The notes beneath the pieces are model-generated. The model saw nothing but the letters and a program-made list of their open reading frames with translations, was not told where the DNA came from and made no database searches. 64,000 nt of DNA from Bacteroidota bacterium (GTDB taxonomy: Bacteria; Bacteroidota; Ignavibacteria; Ignavibacteriales; Melioribacteraceae), in the NCBI GenBank assembly GCA_023381535.1, contig JAMCSN010000226.1, positions 372,001-436,000 of the forward strand, written 5' to 3'. Positions 44,909-53,653 of the stretch are shown piece by piece. The first letter of the stretch is position 1; every line of letters begins with the position of its first letter. The translations under genes were made by a program, and so were the position numbers.

Positions 44909-47146
44909 ATGAAATTTTTTAATCGGGGTTTCTATACTGCAATAATTCTGGGCACATTTCTTTTCTCAAATCTCTTAGCTCAAACCGGATCCGTTCTTAC
45001 ATTCAGCGAGATCATGTTTTATCCCGCAGAAACCAACGGAGAGTTTGTGGAGATTAACAACACATCTGCAACGGAATCTATTGATCTCACCGGATTCAAA
45101 TTCAAGTATTACACTTCTTCAAACAATAGTATCGTTACATTAACGGGTGGAATGATATTGGGACCCGGAAAGTTCGCTGTGATACTTCAGGGAAATTACG
45201 ATTACGCTAACGGGGCATACAAAAATATAATCCCGTCTGACGCTGTAATTCTCAAAATAAGTTCAAACAATTTTGGCTCTACGGGAATGGCGAACACAAC
45301 CGGTCGTGATATTAATTTGATCAATGCTGATGGTGTGACGATTGATTCTTATACTTACTCTGCAAACAATAGCGCCGGAATTTCAGATGAAAAATTTTTG
45401 CTGACAAAAGATAACAGCGTGGGGAACTGGAAAAATTCTCTTCATGTAAACGGAACTCCGGGCGCAAAAAATTCCGTTTCGCCTTTCGATTTTGATTTGA
45501 AAATAAGTTTTATAGGAATTACCCTTTTGGAAGTAAAACCGGGTGATTCCGTTAACGTTTCTGTAAGTGTGAAAAATCTTGGCGCGCAGTCTGCGGCTTT
45601 TTATAATGTTAACATGTACAATGATGCTAACAAAGATTCGGCGGGGCAAACCGGCGAATCATTTTACAACACGGACTTTACAAATTTGGCAAACAATGAT
45701 TCGCTTATAATTCAGAAGAAGATTTACATCCCGGCGGCGGGAATTTATCAGTTGGTTGCAAAAGTTACATTTGCTCAGGATGAGAATCAGAACAACAACG
45801 CGGATGTTTTTAGCTTTGCTGCTTCCGATAATCCTTCCGCAACGAAAAAAGTATTCATCAACGAAATTATGTACGATCCTTACACCGGGGAATCAGAATG
45901 GATTGAGATTGTGAATGCTTCAACCGATCCCGTGAATTTGAAAAACTGGAGCGCAAGTGATCTTGTTTCGCCGATGAAAGCAATAATTACTACGACGGAT
46001 AAATTTTTGAATCCCGGCGAGTTTGCCGTTTTAACACAAGACGCATCACGTTTTCCATATTATCCGCCGAAAAATTTTTTCCAAACAAAATTCGGTGCAC
46101 TCAGCGCAACAGATGGTGTTGTAATTTACGATTCGCGAAACACTGTGGTGGACAGCCTAAAATACAATTCTAACTGGGGTGGCGCAAAAGGTTTTTCGCT
46201 GGAAAGAATTTCATATTCAAAATCTTCAACGGACAGTACGAACTGGGCAACCACTCTGAATCCGGATGGCGGAACGCCTGGTGTTGCGAATTCTGTTTTG
46301 AATATGACGCAGTATCCGTTCGGAAGCCTTATTATTAATGAGATTATGTATGATCCGGCAACAACAAATTCGGAATATTTGGAGTTCTACAACACATCAA
46401 ACGATTCGATTCAACTCGGTGGGATGCAGATCAAACTTGGAACTAGTTCCAAAGCAAAACTTTCAAATTCATTTTTGAAAATTCCGCCGAAAGAATATTT
46501 TGTCCTCACGGCAGATACATCAATCTTCCAAAATTATACTTGGCTTAAAACCGAATCGAAAATTCGTGTTGCAAGCAGCAGTTTCAGTTTGTTAAATGAC
46601 GGTGAGATGCTGGTGTTGAAGGACATGTCCGGCAATACTTTGGATTCTCTGACCTATTTTCCGTCGTGGCATAACACAAATATTGTCGTGACAAAAAATA
46701 AATCGCTGGAAAGATTGAATCCGGCGTTGAGCTCAAACGACAAATCGAATTGGAGCACTTCTGTGAGCAATTACGGCGGAACGCCGGGTAAGATGAATTC
46801 CATTTTTACTGAAAATTTATCGCGCGAGTCATCCGTAACGATTAATCCAAATCCATTTTCCCCGGATAACGACGGCTTTGAAGATTTCACGATCATCAAT
46901 TTGGATTTGAATCAAGCTCTTTCACAAGTGCGGATAAAAGTTTATGATAACCAAGGACGTGTTGTAAGAACGCTTGAGAACAGCCGTCCTTCGGCATCGA
47001 AGAACTCAATTGTCTTTGACGGAATGGACGACATCGGCAAGCCGCTGCGTATCGGGATTTACATTTTATTGATTGAAACGGTTTCTGCGAATGGCGGCGC
47101 AACAGAAACATTGAAAGCGCCGGTTGTGATTGCGAGAAAGTTGTAG
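44909..47146 (+). CDS. Secreted protein with three lamin-tail domains and a C-terminal FlgD-like domain
   Basis: The 745-residue protein starts with a signal peptide (MKFFNRGFYTAIILGTFLFSNLLAQ). Three lamin-tail domains each open with an FxEIMxxP-type motif: FSEIMFYPAETNGEFVEINN near residue 33, FINEIMYDPYTGESEWIEIVN near 315, and IINEIMYDPATTNSEYLEFYN near 475. A CARDB-like domain separates the first two. The end (INPNPFSPDNDGFEDFTII...VKVYDNQGRVVRTLEN...) is a gliding-motility/FlgD-Ig type C-terminus. It is presumably exported; its partner is unknown. Confidence 0.85.
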   Translation: MKFFNRGFYTAIILGTFLFSNLLAQTGSVLTFSEIMFYPAETNGEFVEINNTSATESIDLTGFKFKYYTSSNNSIVTLTGGMILGPGKFAVILQGNYDYANGAYKNIIPSDAVILKISSNNFGSTGMANTTGRDINLINADGVTIDSYTYSANNSAGISDEKFLLTKDNSVGNWKNSLHVNGTPGAKNSVSPFDFDLKISFIGITLLEVKPGDSVNVSVSVKNLGAQSAAFYNVNMYNDANKDSAGQTGESFYNTDFTNLANNDSLIIQKKIYIPAAGIYQLVAKVTFAQDENQNNNADVFSFAASDNPSATKKVFINEIMYDPYTGESEWIEIVNASTDPVNLKNWSASDLVSPMKAIITTTDKFLNPGEFAVLTQDASRFPYYPPKNFFQTKFGALSATDGVVIYDSRNTVVDSLKYNSNWGGAKGFSLERISYSKSSTDSTNWATTLNPDGGTPGVANSVLNMTQYPFGSLIINEIMYDPATTNSEYLEFYNTSNDSIQLGGMQIKLGTSSKAKLSNSFLKIPPKEYFVLTADTSIFQNYTWLKTESKIRVASSSFSLLNDGEMLVLKDMSGNTLDSLTYFPSWHNTNIVVTKNKSLERLNPALSSNDKSNWSTSVSNYGGTPGKMNSIFTENLSRESSVTINPNPFSPDNDGFEDFTIINLDLNQALSQVRIKVYDNQGRVVRTLENSRPSASKNSIVFDGMDDIGKPLRIGIYILLIETVSANGGATETLKAPVVIARKL

Positions 47147-47157
47147 AAGGGAAGGTT

Positions 47158-47180
47158 CTCTCGCCTCGCTTTCGCGAGAG
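47158..47180 (+). terminator. Hairpin after the lamin-tail gene
   Basis: CTCTCGC and GCGAGAG pair around a 9-nt loop 11 bp after the stop. No run of T follows closely (ccgtaaaattttgctttt is 20 bp away), so termination is only possible. The surrounding G+C-rich words link it to the repeats at 7440 and 32775. Confidence 0.35.
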
Positions 47181-47221
47181 CGAAGCGGGCAGACCCCTCC
47201 GTAAAATTTTGCTTTTCTAAT

Positions 47222-49306
47222 TTAGTTGTTGATTTGAAATTTCTCGTCGCCTTTCAATTCTTTTCCGTAATGTTTCTTGTACATCTCTAAATATTTCTTG
47301 TGAAGCTCCGGCGAAGCAGTTGTTCCGTTCACAACAAGTTCATCCTTTGAGAGAGTAATACTGTCAAGATCGTCTCTGTCTTCGATTAATTTATCGTGTA
47401 CCAGTTCGCTCTTCACATCCCCGATGAACTCTTTCAAAACTTTCATATCAGCTTTCAGCTTGCCCATATTCTTTTTGAGCTCATCCATACTTTTCTTGAA
47501 TGCCTCGCTGTTAGGTTCGGATTTTTTCATTTCTTCTTTGAACAATTCCATGGAAGCTTTATTCTTTTCCATTTCGTCCTTGAACTTTGACATCTCCCCC
47601 TTAAATTTTTCACCCCATTCTTCCATTGATTCTTTGAACGCTTCATTATCAAATGTCGGACAATTGATGTTGCCGGATAAACTGTCGAAGTCGATAGGTG
47701 GAATATGAATCGAAGGAATATTTATCGGCGGCACATGAACCGGAGGAATCTTGAATGAATGAACGGCCCAATTCTCGCGCATGCTCTTTTGGAAATTCTT
47801 CATCGCCGTTTTCCAATTTGTAGAATCAAGTTGAGGGAAAGAAAACGCATCGAAGTCAAAATCGTAATCATGATTTCCTCTGAATTGCTTTATCTTCTGA
47901 AGATAATCCTTCATACTGGATTTGTAATTCTTTGTTATGTCGCGATATTCTTTTTGCAGCGAAACGTATTCGTTTATTTTTTGCGCGACCAAACCTTCAT
48001 GCTTTGGAAAATCTTTCTCGTCAACTTTTTCTCCGTCAATATATAGCTTGGAAAGTTTTCCGTTGCTCAGCTCTGCTTTATATTTTTTTTCTTTTCCTTC
48101 AGGACCGTCGTAAAATTTTATGGTTCTGTTGCCGTTTTTTATACCGATTGTATCAGTAGCGGCACATTCATCGCCTGTTGTTTTGTATGACAGGCTTTCG
48201 CCCAAAGGGGAAAAGGGATTTACAAACGATGCGGATGCAAGATTGCGCGAACTGTCTTTAGTCGGTGGCGAAGAATAAATTGATACTGCAGCCATAGCGG
48301 TTAGCAAAACGGCAAAAGCTGCGAGTCTGACCCCGTACGCAATATTTTTGTTCTTCGTGTTCATTCTAATTATTCTCCTATATAATTGATTCTTCTTTCC
48401 AATTGCAGCGAGCACCAACTCGGATTCATTTTTTCTGATCTGCTGAATGTTGTAAAGCGCTTTTGAATAGCTGATGGCGTCGCCGCAAGTTTGAATTGCA
48501 ATGTCGTCGCAGCAGTTCTCTCGTTCGGCGTTGATTAGTGATGAAAGCCACCAAACCACAGGATGATAAAAGAATAGTGTCTCAATGAAAGTTTGAATCA
48601 TGTTGATCAAAAAATCGTAACGTTTTATGTGCGCCAATTCATGGCTTATAATTGCTTCCACTTGATCTTGCGGCAAACCGCTTATCATTCCCAGCGGAAG
48701 AAGTATGATCGGTTTCAGATGACCAATGGTGATTGGGACATTAATCTGTGTTGATTCGGCAATTTGAACCGCTTGATGAAGGTGTAACTTGCCGCTCAAA
48801 TAGTTTAATCTGTTATGCCAAGTGCTATCAAGAGAATGTAAACCGGTTGTTTTTAATCTTTGCACATAAATTGCACCGCCGATAAACCTTAACGAGAAAA
48901 TTATAAACCCCACAAACCAAAATGTTACGACCAGGGGTAAGTTCTTCGCAAAATATGTTTCGAAAATTTCCGGAAGATTTGTTTTTGCCTTATCAATTAT
49001 TGAAGTGGAGTCGTCGCTTGATGTTTCGCTTTGTATTGTATTATCAGAAACAACTATTAAGTTGTCTGTGGATTGAACTTTCGGTAATTCATAGACGTGC
49101 AAGAAAGTGCTAAGTGAAATGAAGAAAAAGATAAACATTGCAGCAATGGAAATGTTGTAACGCATCCGCGCACTATTCTTGCTTGTTAACAACAACAGCG
49201 CGCCAAGTATAATCGCAATCACAATTCCTTGCCAAACGGAATGAAATATTGTCCAGCCGATTGCTTTTATAATCTCATACGGTAATAATTGATAAACAAA
49301 ATTCAT
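47222..49306 (-). CDS. M56-family metalloprotease sensor (BlaR1/MecR1-like), coiled-coil C-terminus
   Basis: The 694-residue protein has four membrane helices at the N-terminus and the cytoplasmic zinc protease site SHELAHIKRYDFL near residue 225 with ERENCCDDIAI as the third ligand region. This matches the protease half of BlaR1. In place of a penicillin-binding domain, the extracytoplasmic half has a VHVPPINIPSIHIPPIDF repeat and a long K/E/M coiled coil (KEEMKKSEPNSEAFKKSMDELKK). It overlaps the BlaI gene by 4 bp and should cleave that repressor on receiving a signal. Confidence 0.88.
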   Translation of the reverse strand: MNFVYQLLPYEIIKAIGWTIFHSVWQGIVIAIILGALLLLTSKNSARMRYNISIAAMFIFFFISLSTFLHVYELPKVQSTDNLIVVSDNTIQSETSSDDSTSIIDKAKTNLPEIFETYFAKNLPLVVTFWFVGFIIFSLRFIGGAIYVQRLKTTGLHSLDSTWHNRLNYLSGKLHLHQAVQIAESTQINVPITIGHLKPIILLPLGMISGLPQDQVEAIISHELAHIKRYDFLINMIQTFIETLFFYHPVVWWLSSLINAERENCCDDIAIQTCGDAISYSKALYNIQQIRKNESELVLAAIGKKNQLYRRIIRMNTKNKNIAYGVRLAAFAVLLTAMAAVSIYSSPPTKDSSRNLASASFVNPFSPLGESLSYKTTGDECAATDTIGIKNGNRTIKFYDGPEGKEKKYKAELSNGKLSKLYIDGEKVDEKDFPKHEGLVAQKINEYVSLQKEYRDITKNYKSSMKDYLQKIKQFRGNHDYDFDFDAFSFPQLDSTNWKTAMKNFQKSMRENWAVHSFKIPPVHVPPINIPSIHIPPIDFDSLSGNINCPTFDNEAFKESMEEWGEKFKGEMSKFKDEMEKNKASMELFKEEMKKSEPNSEAFKKSMDELKKNMGKLKADMKVLKEFIGDVKSELVHDKLIEDRDDLDSITLSKDELVVNGTTASPELHKKYLEMYKKHYGKELKGDEKFQINN

Positions 49307-49692
49307 TTCTGATCCTTTTCAATTTTGTTTAACAGCTCTCTTATTTTATCAAGCTCTTCTTTTGAAGGTTGAGAATTTCCGAGCGCTTGCATAACCAATT
49401 TTGCGGCTGAACCGCTGAATGCAGATTCGAGAAGTTTATTAACCAATGCTTTCTGCATTTCATTTTCTTTAATCGCCGAAGCATAGACGTGGCTTCTTTC
49501 ATCTTCGTTGCGTGTCACCAATCCTTTTTCATACATGATTTGTAAAATCTTTAATGTGGTTGTATAACCCACTTCCTTTTTCTCGCTCAATCGTTCGTTA
49601 ATAGTTTTTACAGTTGAAGGACCATTCTGCCAGATGATCTGTAGTATCTCCAACTCTCCATCGGTAGGTTTCGGAATTGTTTTCTTTGCCAT
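49303..49692 (-). CDS. BlaI/MecI-family repressor
   Basis: The 129-residue protein has the winged helix PTDGELEILQIIWQNGPSTVKTINERLSEKKEVGYTTTLKILQIMYEKGLVTRNEDERSHVYASA, and a C-terminal dimer helix. That is the BlaI/MecI/CopY pattern. The ATG at 49692 follows GAGGAAAACC; a longer in-frame start lies 13 codons upstream within the leader. It is co-translated with the M56 sensor, and two palindromic operators sit just upstream. Confidence 0.92.
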   Translation of the reverse strand: MAKKTIPKPTDGELEILQIIWQNGPSTVKTINERLSEKKEVGYTTTLKILQIMYEKGLVTRNEDERSHVYASAIKENEMQKALVNKLLESAFSGSAAKLVMQALGNSQPSKEELDKIRELLNKIEKDQK

Positions 49693-49730
49693 TTGGTTTT
49701 CCTCTTTTCTTGCTTTGTTATTAGGACGCA

Positions 49731-49758
49731 ATTAATTACGAGAAGTTTCGTAATTAAT
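49731..49758. promoter_or_regulatory. Operator 1 for the BlaI-like repressor
   Basis: A perfect inverted repeat: ATTAATTACGA, 6-bp spacer GAAGTT, TCGTAATTAAT. It lies 39 bp upstream of the repressor start. The inner half-site TACGA-N6-TCGTA is shared with the second palindrome. Confidence 0.7.
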
Positions 49759-49760
49759 AT

Positions 49761-49778
49761 ATACGACGCCTTTCGTAT
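49761..49778. promoter_or_regulatory. Operator 2 for the BlaI-like repressor
   Basis: ATACGA, spacer CGCCTT, TCGTAT: perfect inverted repeat with the same TACGA-N6-TCGTA core as operator 1, 25 bp centre to centre. Two tandem sites between the repressor and thrC agree with BlaI-type autoregulation. Confidence 0.7.
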
Positions 49779-49923
49779 TTGCAACCAGATTTATGGTCGA
49801 AAATTCAGAACCTTGAAAGACGGCGGCTTTATTGGATTTTCTAACGTTTTTCTTACCATTCAAAAGTGATTTTCAATATTTTACTTTGAAAGAAAATTGA
49901 TCCACTAAACCGGGAAAGACGCC

Positions 49924-51090
49924 ATGAGCTACTTTACACATTTAGAATGCGGTTACTGCGGGAAAGTTTATGATAAAAATAAAATTTGGAATCTATGTGC
50001 CGATTGCGGCAAACCGTTACTGGCAAGGTACGATCTTGATCTAGCAAAAAAGGAATTCAAAAAAGAAAACATCGATGTTAAAACAAATTCACTTTGGCGT
50101 TACGCGAAAATGTTGCCTGTTATCAATTCTAAATTCAAATTAACTCTTGGCGAAGGCTTCACTCCGTTGATTCACGCAAAAAAACTGGGCGGCAAAATTG
50201 GAATGGAAAACTTGTTTATCAAAGACGAAGGTTTGAATCCGACGACATCGTTTAAAGCAAGGGGATTGTGTCTTGCAATTTCGAAAGCGTTTGAACTTGG
50301 AGTAAAAGAAGTTTCAATTCCTTCTGCCGGAAATGCTGCGGGCGCAATGTGCGCTTACGCTTCGCTTGCCGGAATGAAATCTTTTGTCTTTATGCCGAAG
50401 GATGTTCCTCAGCCGTTCATTTCCGAATGCAATGCATTGGGCGCGGAAGTTACTCTGGTTGACGGATTGATAACTGATTGCGGTAAACTTGCCGCCGAAG
50501 GTGTAAAAAAGTTCGGAAGATTCGATGTATCGACTTTGAAGGAGCCGTACCGAATTGAGGGAAAGAAAACAATGGGCTATGAAGTTGCCGAGCAATTTAA
50601 ATGGGAATTACCCGACGTGATAATTTATCCAACTGGTGGAGGAACAGGGTTAATCGGAATGTGGAAAGCGTTTGATGAAATGGAAAAGTTGGGATGGATA
50701 AATGCAAAACGGCCGAGAATGGTAACAGTTCAATCATCGGGTTGTGCGCCGATGGTAAAAGCATTTCATGAAGGAAAAGAATTTGCCGAAATGTGGAACG
50801 ACGCAAAAACGATTGCCGACGGCCTGCGTGTGCCGGCTGCAGTTGGGGATTTTTTAATCTTACGAGCACTTAGAGAAAGCAACGGAACCACTGTTGCCGC
50901 AGATGACGATCAGATTTTAGAAAGCACAAATGAGATCGGCAGAACAGAAGGAATATTCGCAGCGCCTGAGGGAGGCGCAACACTTGCCGCGCTAAAAGTT
51001 TTGCTTAAGGACAGATGGATCAAACCAAACGAAAAAGTTGTTCTGTTCAACACCGGCAGCGGGCATAAATACATGCATTTGTGGAAATGA
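49924..51090 (+). CDS. thrC: Threonine synthase
   Basis: The 388-residue PLP enzyme carries a zinc-ribbon-like N-terminus (LECGYCGKVYDKNKIWNLCADCGKPL), LGEGFTPLIHAKKLG and the PLP lysine in LNPTTSFKARGLCLAIS near residue 110. It also has SAGNAAGAMCAYASLAGM and PTGGGTGLIGMWKAFDEM, the phosphate-binding loop, and ends in FAAPEGGATLAALKVLL and NTGSGHKYMHLWK. It converts O-phosphohomoserine to threonine. No threonine leader or other thr genes are adjacent. Confidence 0.93.
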   Translation: MSYFTHLECGYCGKVYDKNKIWNLCADCGKPLLARYDLDLAKKEFKKENIDVKTNSLWRYAKMLPVINSKFKLTLGEGFTPLIHAKKLGGKIGMENLFIKDEGLNPTTSFKARGLCLAISKAFELGVKEVSIPSAGNAAGAMCAYASLAGMKSFVFMPKDVPQPFISECNALGAEVTLVDGLITDCGKLAAEGVKKFGRFDVSTLKEPYRIEGKKTMGYEVAEQFKWELPDVIIYPTGGGTGLIGMWKAFDEMEKLGWINAKRPRMVTVQSSGCAPMVKAFHEGKEFAEMWNDAKTIADGLRVPAAVGDFLILRALRESNGTTVAADDDQILESTNEIGRTEGIFAAPEGGATLAALKVLLKDRWIKPNEKVVLFNTGSGHKYMHLWK

Positions 51091-51282
51091 AAACATTTAA
51101 TGACTAAAATTATAAAGCTGCTAAAGAATTTTATTGACAACGATAAACTAGGTATTTACCTTTACGCAAGCCCTTTATAATGATAGTCGGTGTCATGCCA
51201 TACTTCCGCAAGGAACTAATCTCAAAGGGCGGTTTTATAATAGTCGATTTTTCTGGATTGGGGTGTCCCCGGTCGGTAAAAG

Positions 51283-51306
51283 GCCAAGACATAGTTCTTG
51301 GCTTTT
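51283..51306 (+). terminator. Hairpin with T-run between thrC and the second transposase
   Basis: GCCAAGA-CATAGT-TCTTGGC (51283-51302) followed by TTTTTAATTTT. It reads as a rho-independent terminator rightwards from thrC, though it is about 190 bp beyond that gene. It may also belong to the downstream end of the transposase unit. Confidence 0.6.
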
Positions 51307-51311
51307 TAATT

Positions 51312-51743
51312 TTATTGTAAAAGCTTAAATCCATATTTATTTATAAACTCGTCATACTCCTCAGAGAAACTTTTCTTTTTGTGATGTACTTCTTGATTAT
51401 TAATGTATTGTCTTACAGAATCAACTATAGATTCGCTCACCGAAACAGCAAAATATTCATCTGCCCACTCGAACTTGGTTTTTGAAATTTTATTCTTGTT
51501 TATCCAATAAGAGGATTCACCTTTAATTAAATTAACTACTTTAGAAATATTTTGATCTAATCCTAAGGAGATAAGACAATGCACATGATCATTGTAACCA
51601 TTGATGCGATCAATAAAGATATTTTTTACCCGGGCATTTTCTATTATATGATGAATAACTTTTTCTCGAACCTCTTTGGATAGGAGTGGTTCTCGGTTCT
51701 TTGTGCCAAAAACTAAGTGAACCCAGATTCTTACGAATGACAT
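51312..51743 (-). CDS. REP-associated Y1 transposase (IS200-like, RAYT), second copy
   Basis: The 143-residue protein starts SFVRIWVHLVFGTKNREPLL, with the HUH pair in GYNDHVHCLISLGLDQ and RQYINNQEVHHKKKSFSEEYDEFINKYGF. It is clearly homologous to the transposase at 30758-31189 but differs at many positions, so the two are related lineages rather than a recent duplication. The ATG at 51743 has AAGGGG upstream. REP-type hairpins lie on its 5' side. Confidence 0.9.
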   Translation of the reverse strand: MSFVRIWVHLVFGTKNREPLLSKEVREKVIHHIIENARVKNIFIDRINGYNDHVHCLISLGLDQNISKVVNLIKGESSYWINKNKISKTKFEWADEYFAVSVSESIVDSVRQYINNQEVHHKKKSFSEEYDEFINKYGFKLLQ

Positions 51744-51763
51744 GTTATACCCCTTGTAAATTT

Positions 51764-51928
51764 CGGCTAAAGCCGGTGCTGATTCCCTTTCTTCTTTCTC
51801 CGCCATGAATGGCGGAGTTAATCTTCTATGTAATAGATGACGGAGTTATGCACTCTATTAAGTTTATTATAACCACACCATTTATGGTGTGGGACGAAAC
51901 CAGACAGCTTCACACAAGGCTTTAGCCC
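51764..51928. repeat. REP-like hairpins upstream of the second transposase
   Basis: CGGCTAAAGCCG (51764-51775), CTCCGCC-ATGAAT-GGCGGAG (51798-51817), CCACACCAT-TT-ATGGTGTGG (51874-51893) and GGCTTTAGCC (51918-51927). The order small-big-big-small, with the small motif inverted at the end, is the same as beside the first transposase, but the large stems differ in sequence. The remaining gap to 52177 is AT-rich with no gene or structure that I can identify. Confidence 0.75.
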
Positions 51929-52177
51929 AAACTTTAACTCATTATCAAATCTCTATATATAGCCAAGAAACTTGCTTTGCTACAAAGTAACTAAATTATT
52001 TCTTTTAGTTCTTCTTATAGTAGTTTTCTTATTGCTAATCTTGCATTGCCGAGGAGTTTAATTCTGATATTAAAATACGGATTGGTAATTCAAATCTAAA
52101 GAGGAGTATGATAAAAAATGGGTTAGTAGAGCGCTACTTACTGAATTCCGATTTCTACATTCTTAATTCCGCGTTCA

Positions 52178-52414
52178 TCATTCCTTTAGTCCTAAAAACT
52201 CAACCAGACGATTATGTGCTTCTTCGGAAATGTTAACGTTGTATTTGCGGTAGAACTGAATTGTTGTCTCAACCGATTTGAAGTAATGCTGGCAATTATC
52301 ACAGCTTTCCAAATGAGCTTTAATTTCTATGCACGCCGGAGATCCTAATTCCTCTCCGAGATTATCGCATATATGCGTCATTACTTCTTTACATGTCGGC
52401 ATGTTACTACTCAT
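52178..52414 (-). CDS. Putative zinc-finger anti-sigma factor
   Basis: The 78-residue protein carries the zf-HC2 type site: TCKEVMTHICDNLGEELGSPACIEIKAHLESCDNCQHYF, with HxxxCxxC in HLESCDNC. It is purely cytoplasmic with no membrane segment. Its ATG overlaps the end of the sigma factor gene by 8 bp. It is expected to bind region 2/4 of that sigma and to respond to redox or metal change. Confidence 0.88.
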   Translation of the reverse strand: MSSNMPTCKEVMTHICDNLGEELGSPACIEIKAHLESCDNCQHYFKSVETTIQFYRKYNVNISEEAHNRLVEFLGLKE

Positions 52415-52991
52415 TGATGTTGTTATTGATATCTTCCGAGAAAGTATCGTTTAGTTCGTTTCTTAAAAATGCCCGCGCTCTGTGTAGGCGCGATTTAACC
52501 GCCGGAACGCTTAGTTCAACAATCTTTGCTGTTTCCTCGGTCGTTAATCCTTCAACGTCGCGTAGCATGAAAACAATTCTATAATCAGCGGGAAGTTTTT
52601 CAATCGCTTTGTCCAGAATTTGTTTCAGCTCGTTATTCTCCGTTACTCTTTCCGGTGTAACGTTCCAATCGGCAATTTCTTTTTCATCAATCAACGCTTC
52701 TTCGTCTTCAAAAGAAGTATAACCATATTTGCTTTCGGAGCGGGCGAGCATCAGACAATGATTTGCAACGACACGGTACAGCCAGGTAGATAATTTTGAT
52801 TGCCCGCTGAATTGATGAATGTTTTTCACCATGCTGAGAAATGTTTCCTGCATCGTATTTTCCGCACGGTCTTTATGTCTGCAGATCTTGAAGGAGAAGT
52901 TGAAAACGGTCTGCTCGTAAAGTTCAACAAGCTCGGCTAATGCTTTTCTATCGCCGCGTTGAGCTTGTTCAATAAGTTTTTGTTCATTCAT
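52407..52991 (-). CDS. ECF-type RNA polymerase sigma factor (RpoE-like)
   Basis: The 194-residue protein has region 2 (ALAELVELYEQTVFNFSFKICRHKDRAENTMQETFLSMVKNIHQF, then STWLYRVVANHCLMLAR) and region 4 (KLPADYRIVFMLRDVEGLTTEETAKIVELSVPAVKSRLHRARAFLRNEL). It forms an operon with the zinc-finger anti-sigma gene. It differs from the SigK-like factor at 18278, giving two separate ECF systems in the window. Confidence 0.92.
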   Translation of the reverse strand: MNEQKLIEQAQRGDRKALAELVELYEQTVFNFSFKICRHKDRAENTMQETFLSMVKNIHQFSGQSKLSTWLYRVVANHCLMLARSESKYGYTSFEDEEALIDEKEIADWNVTPERVTENNELKQILDKAIEKLPADYRIVFMLRDVEGLTTEETAKIVELSVPAVKSRLHRARAFLRNELNDTFSEDINNNINE

Positions 52992-53025
52992 TAAATATGA
53001 TGATTTTTTCTTTAGAAGGATTCAG

Positions 53026-53637
53026 TTAGAATTCCAAACTGCGCCAGAGATAAAGACTGGCAACAGAACAATGCGGATGCCAGTTGTTCTTCTTTGCAAT
53101 TCTTACAACTTTTTTTTCATCCGGCAATTTTCTTAGACCGTAATTTAACATTATGGCTTTTCTAATTCCAAGATCGGAAAAGGGAAGTACGTTTGGTCTT
53201 CCCAAAGTGAAAATCAAAAACATGTGTACCGTCCACACGCCAATCCCTTTCACCTTTGTGAGTTCTTCGATTATTTCTTCATCAGATTTTTTTGACAAAC
53301 CTTCCAGCCGGATTTCCTTCGAAAGTATTTTCTGTGAAAAATCTTTGACGTACTTAACTTTAGCATTGGAAAGACCGAGCGACCTCAGCGTCAAATCCTC
53401 TGTGCTCAAGATCAATTCCGGATGCGGCTTATTATTAAAGTGGTCCATAAACCGTTTATGAATCGTGCTTGCCGCGTGAACGGATAATTGCTGTCCGATG
53501 ATTGCTCTAAGAAGCGGATTGAAGTATTGGGTGCGAGGTGTTAGATTGATAATGCCGATGTTTTTTATTATTGTTGATAGCACTTTATCTTGCTTAACAA
53601 GGTGGTCTGTTGCTGTCTGAAGTTCATGATTTTGCAT
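53026..53637 (-). CDS. DNA-3-methyladenine glycosylase II (AlkA-like)
   Basis: The 203-residue HhH-GPD protein has PLLRAIIGQQLSVHAASTIHKRF and LTKVKGIGVWTVHMFLIFTLGRPNVLPFSDLGIRKAIMLNYGL. These are the helix-hairpin-helix and, 15 residues on, the catalytic Asp (FSDLGIRKA). It lacks the N-terminal AlkA domain of E. coli, as many short forms do. It removes 3-methyladenine and related lesions, adding a third alkylation-repair gene to the window. Confidence 0.9.
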   Translation of the reverse strand: MQNHELQTATDHLVKQDKVLSTIIKNIGIINLTPRTQYFNPLLRAIIGQQLSVHAASTIHKRFMDHFNNKPHPELILSTEDLTLRSLGLSNAKVKYVKDFSQKILSKEIRLEGLSKKSDEEIIEELTKVKGIGVWTVHMFLIFTLGRPNVLPFSDLGIRKAIMLNYGLRKLPDEKKVVRIAKKNNWHPHCSVASLYLWRSLEF

Positions 53638-53653
53638 AATAATTTGCCCTGAA

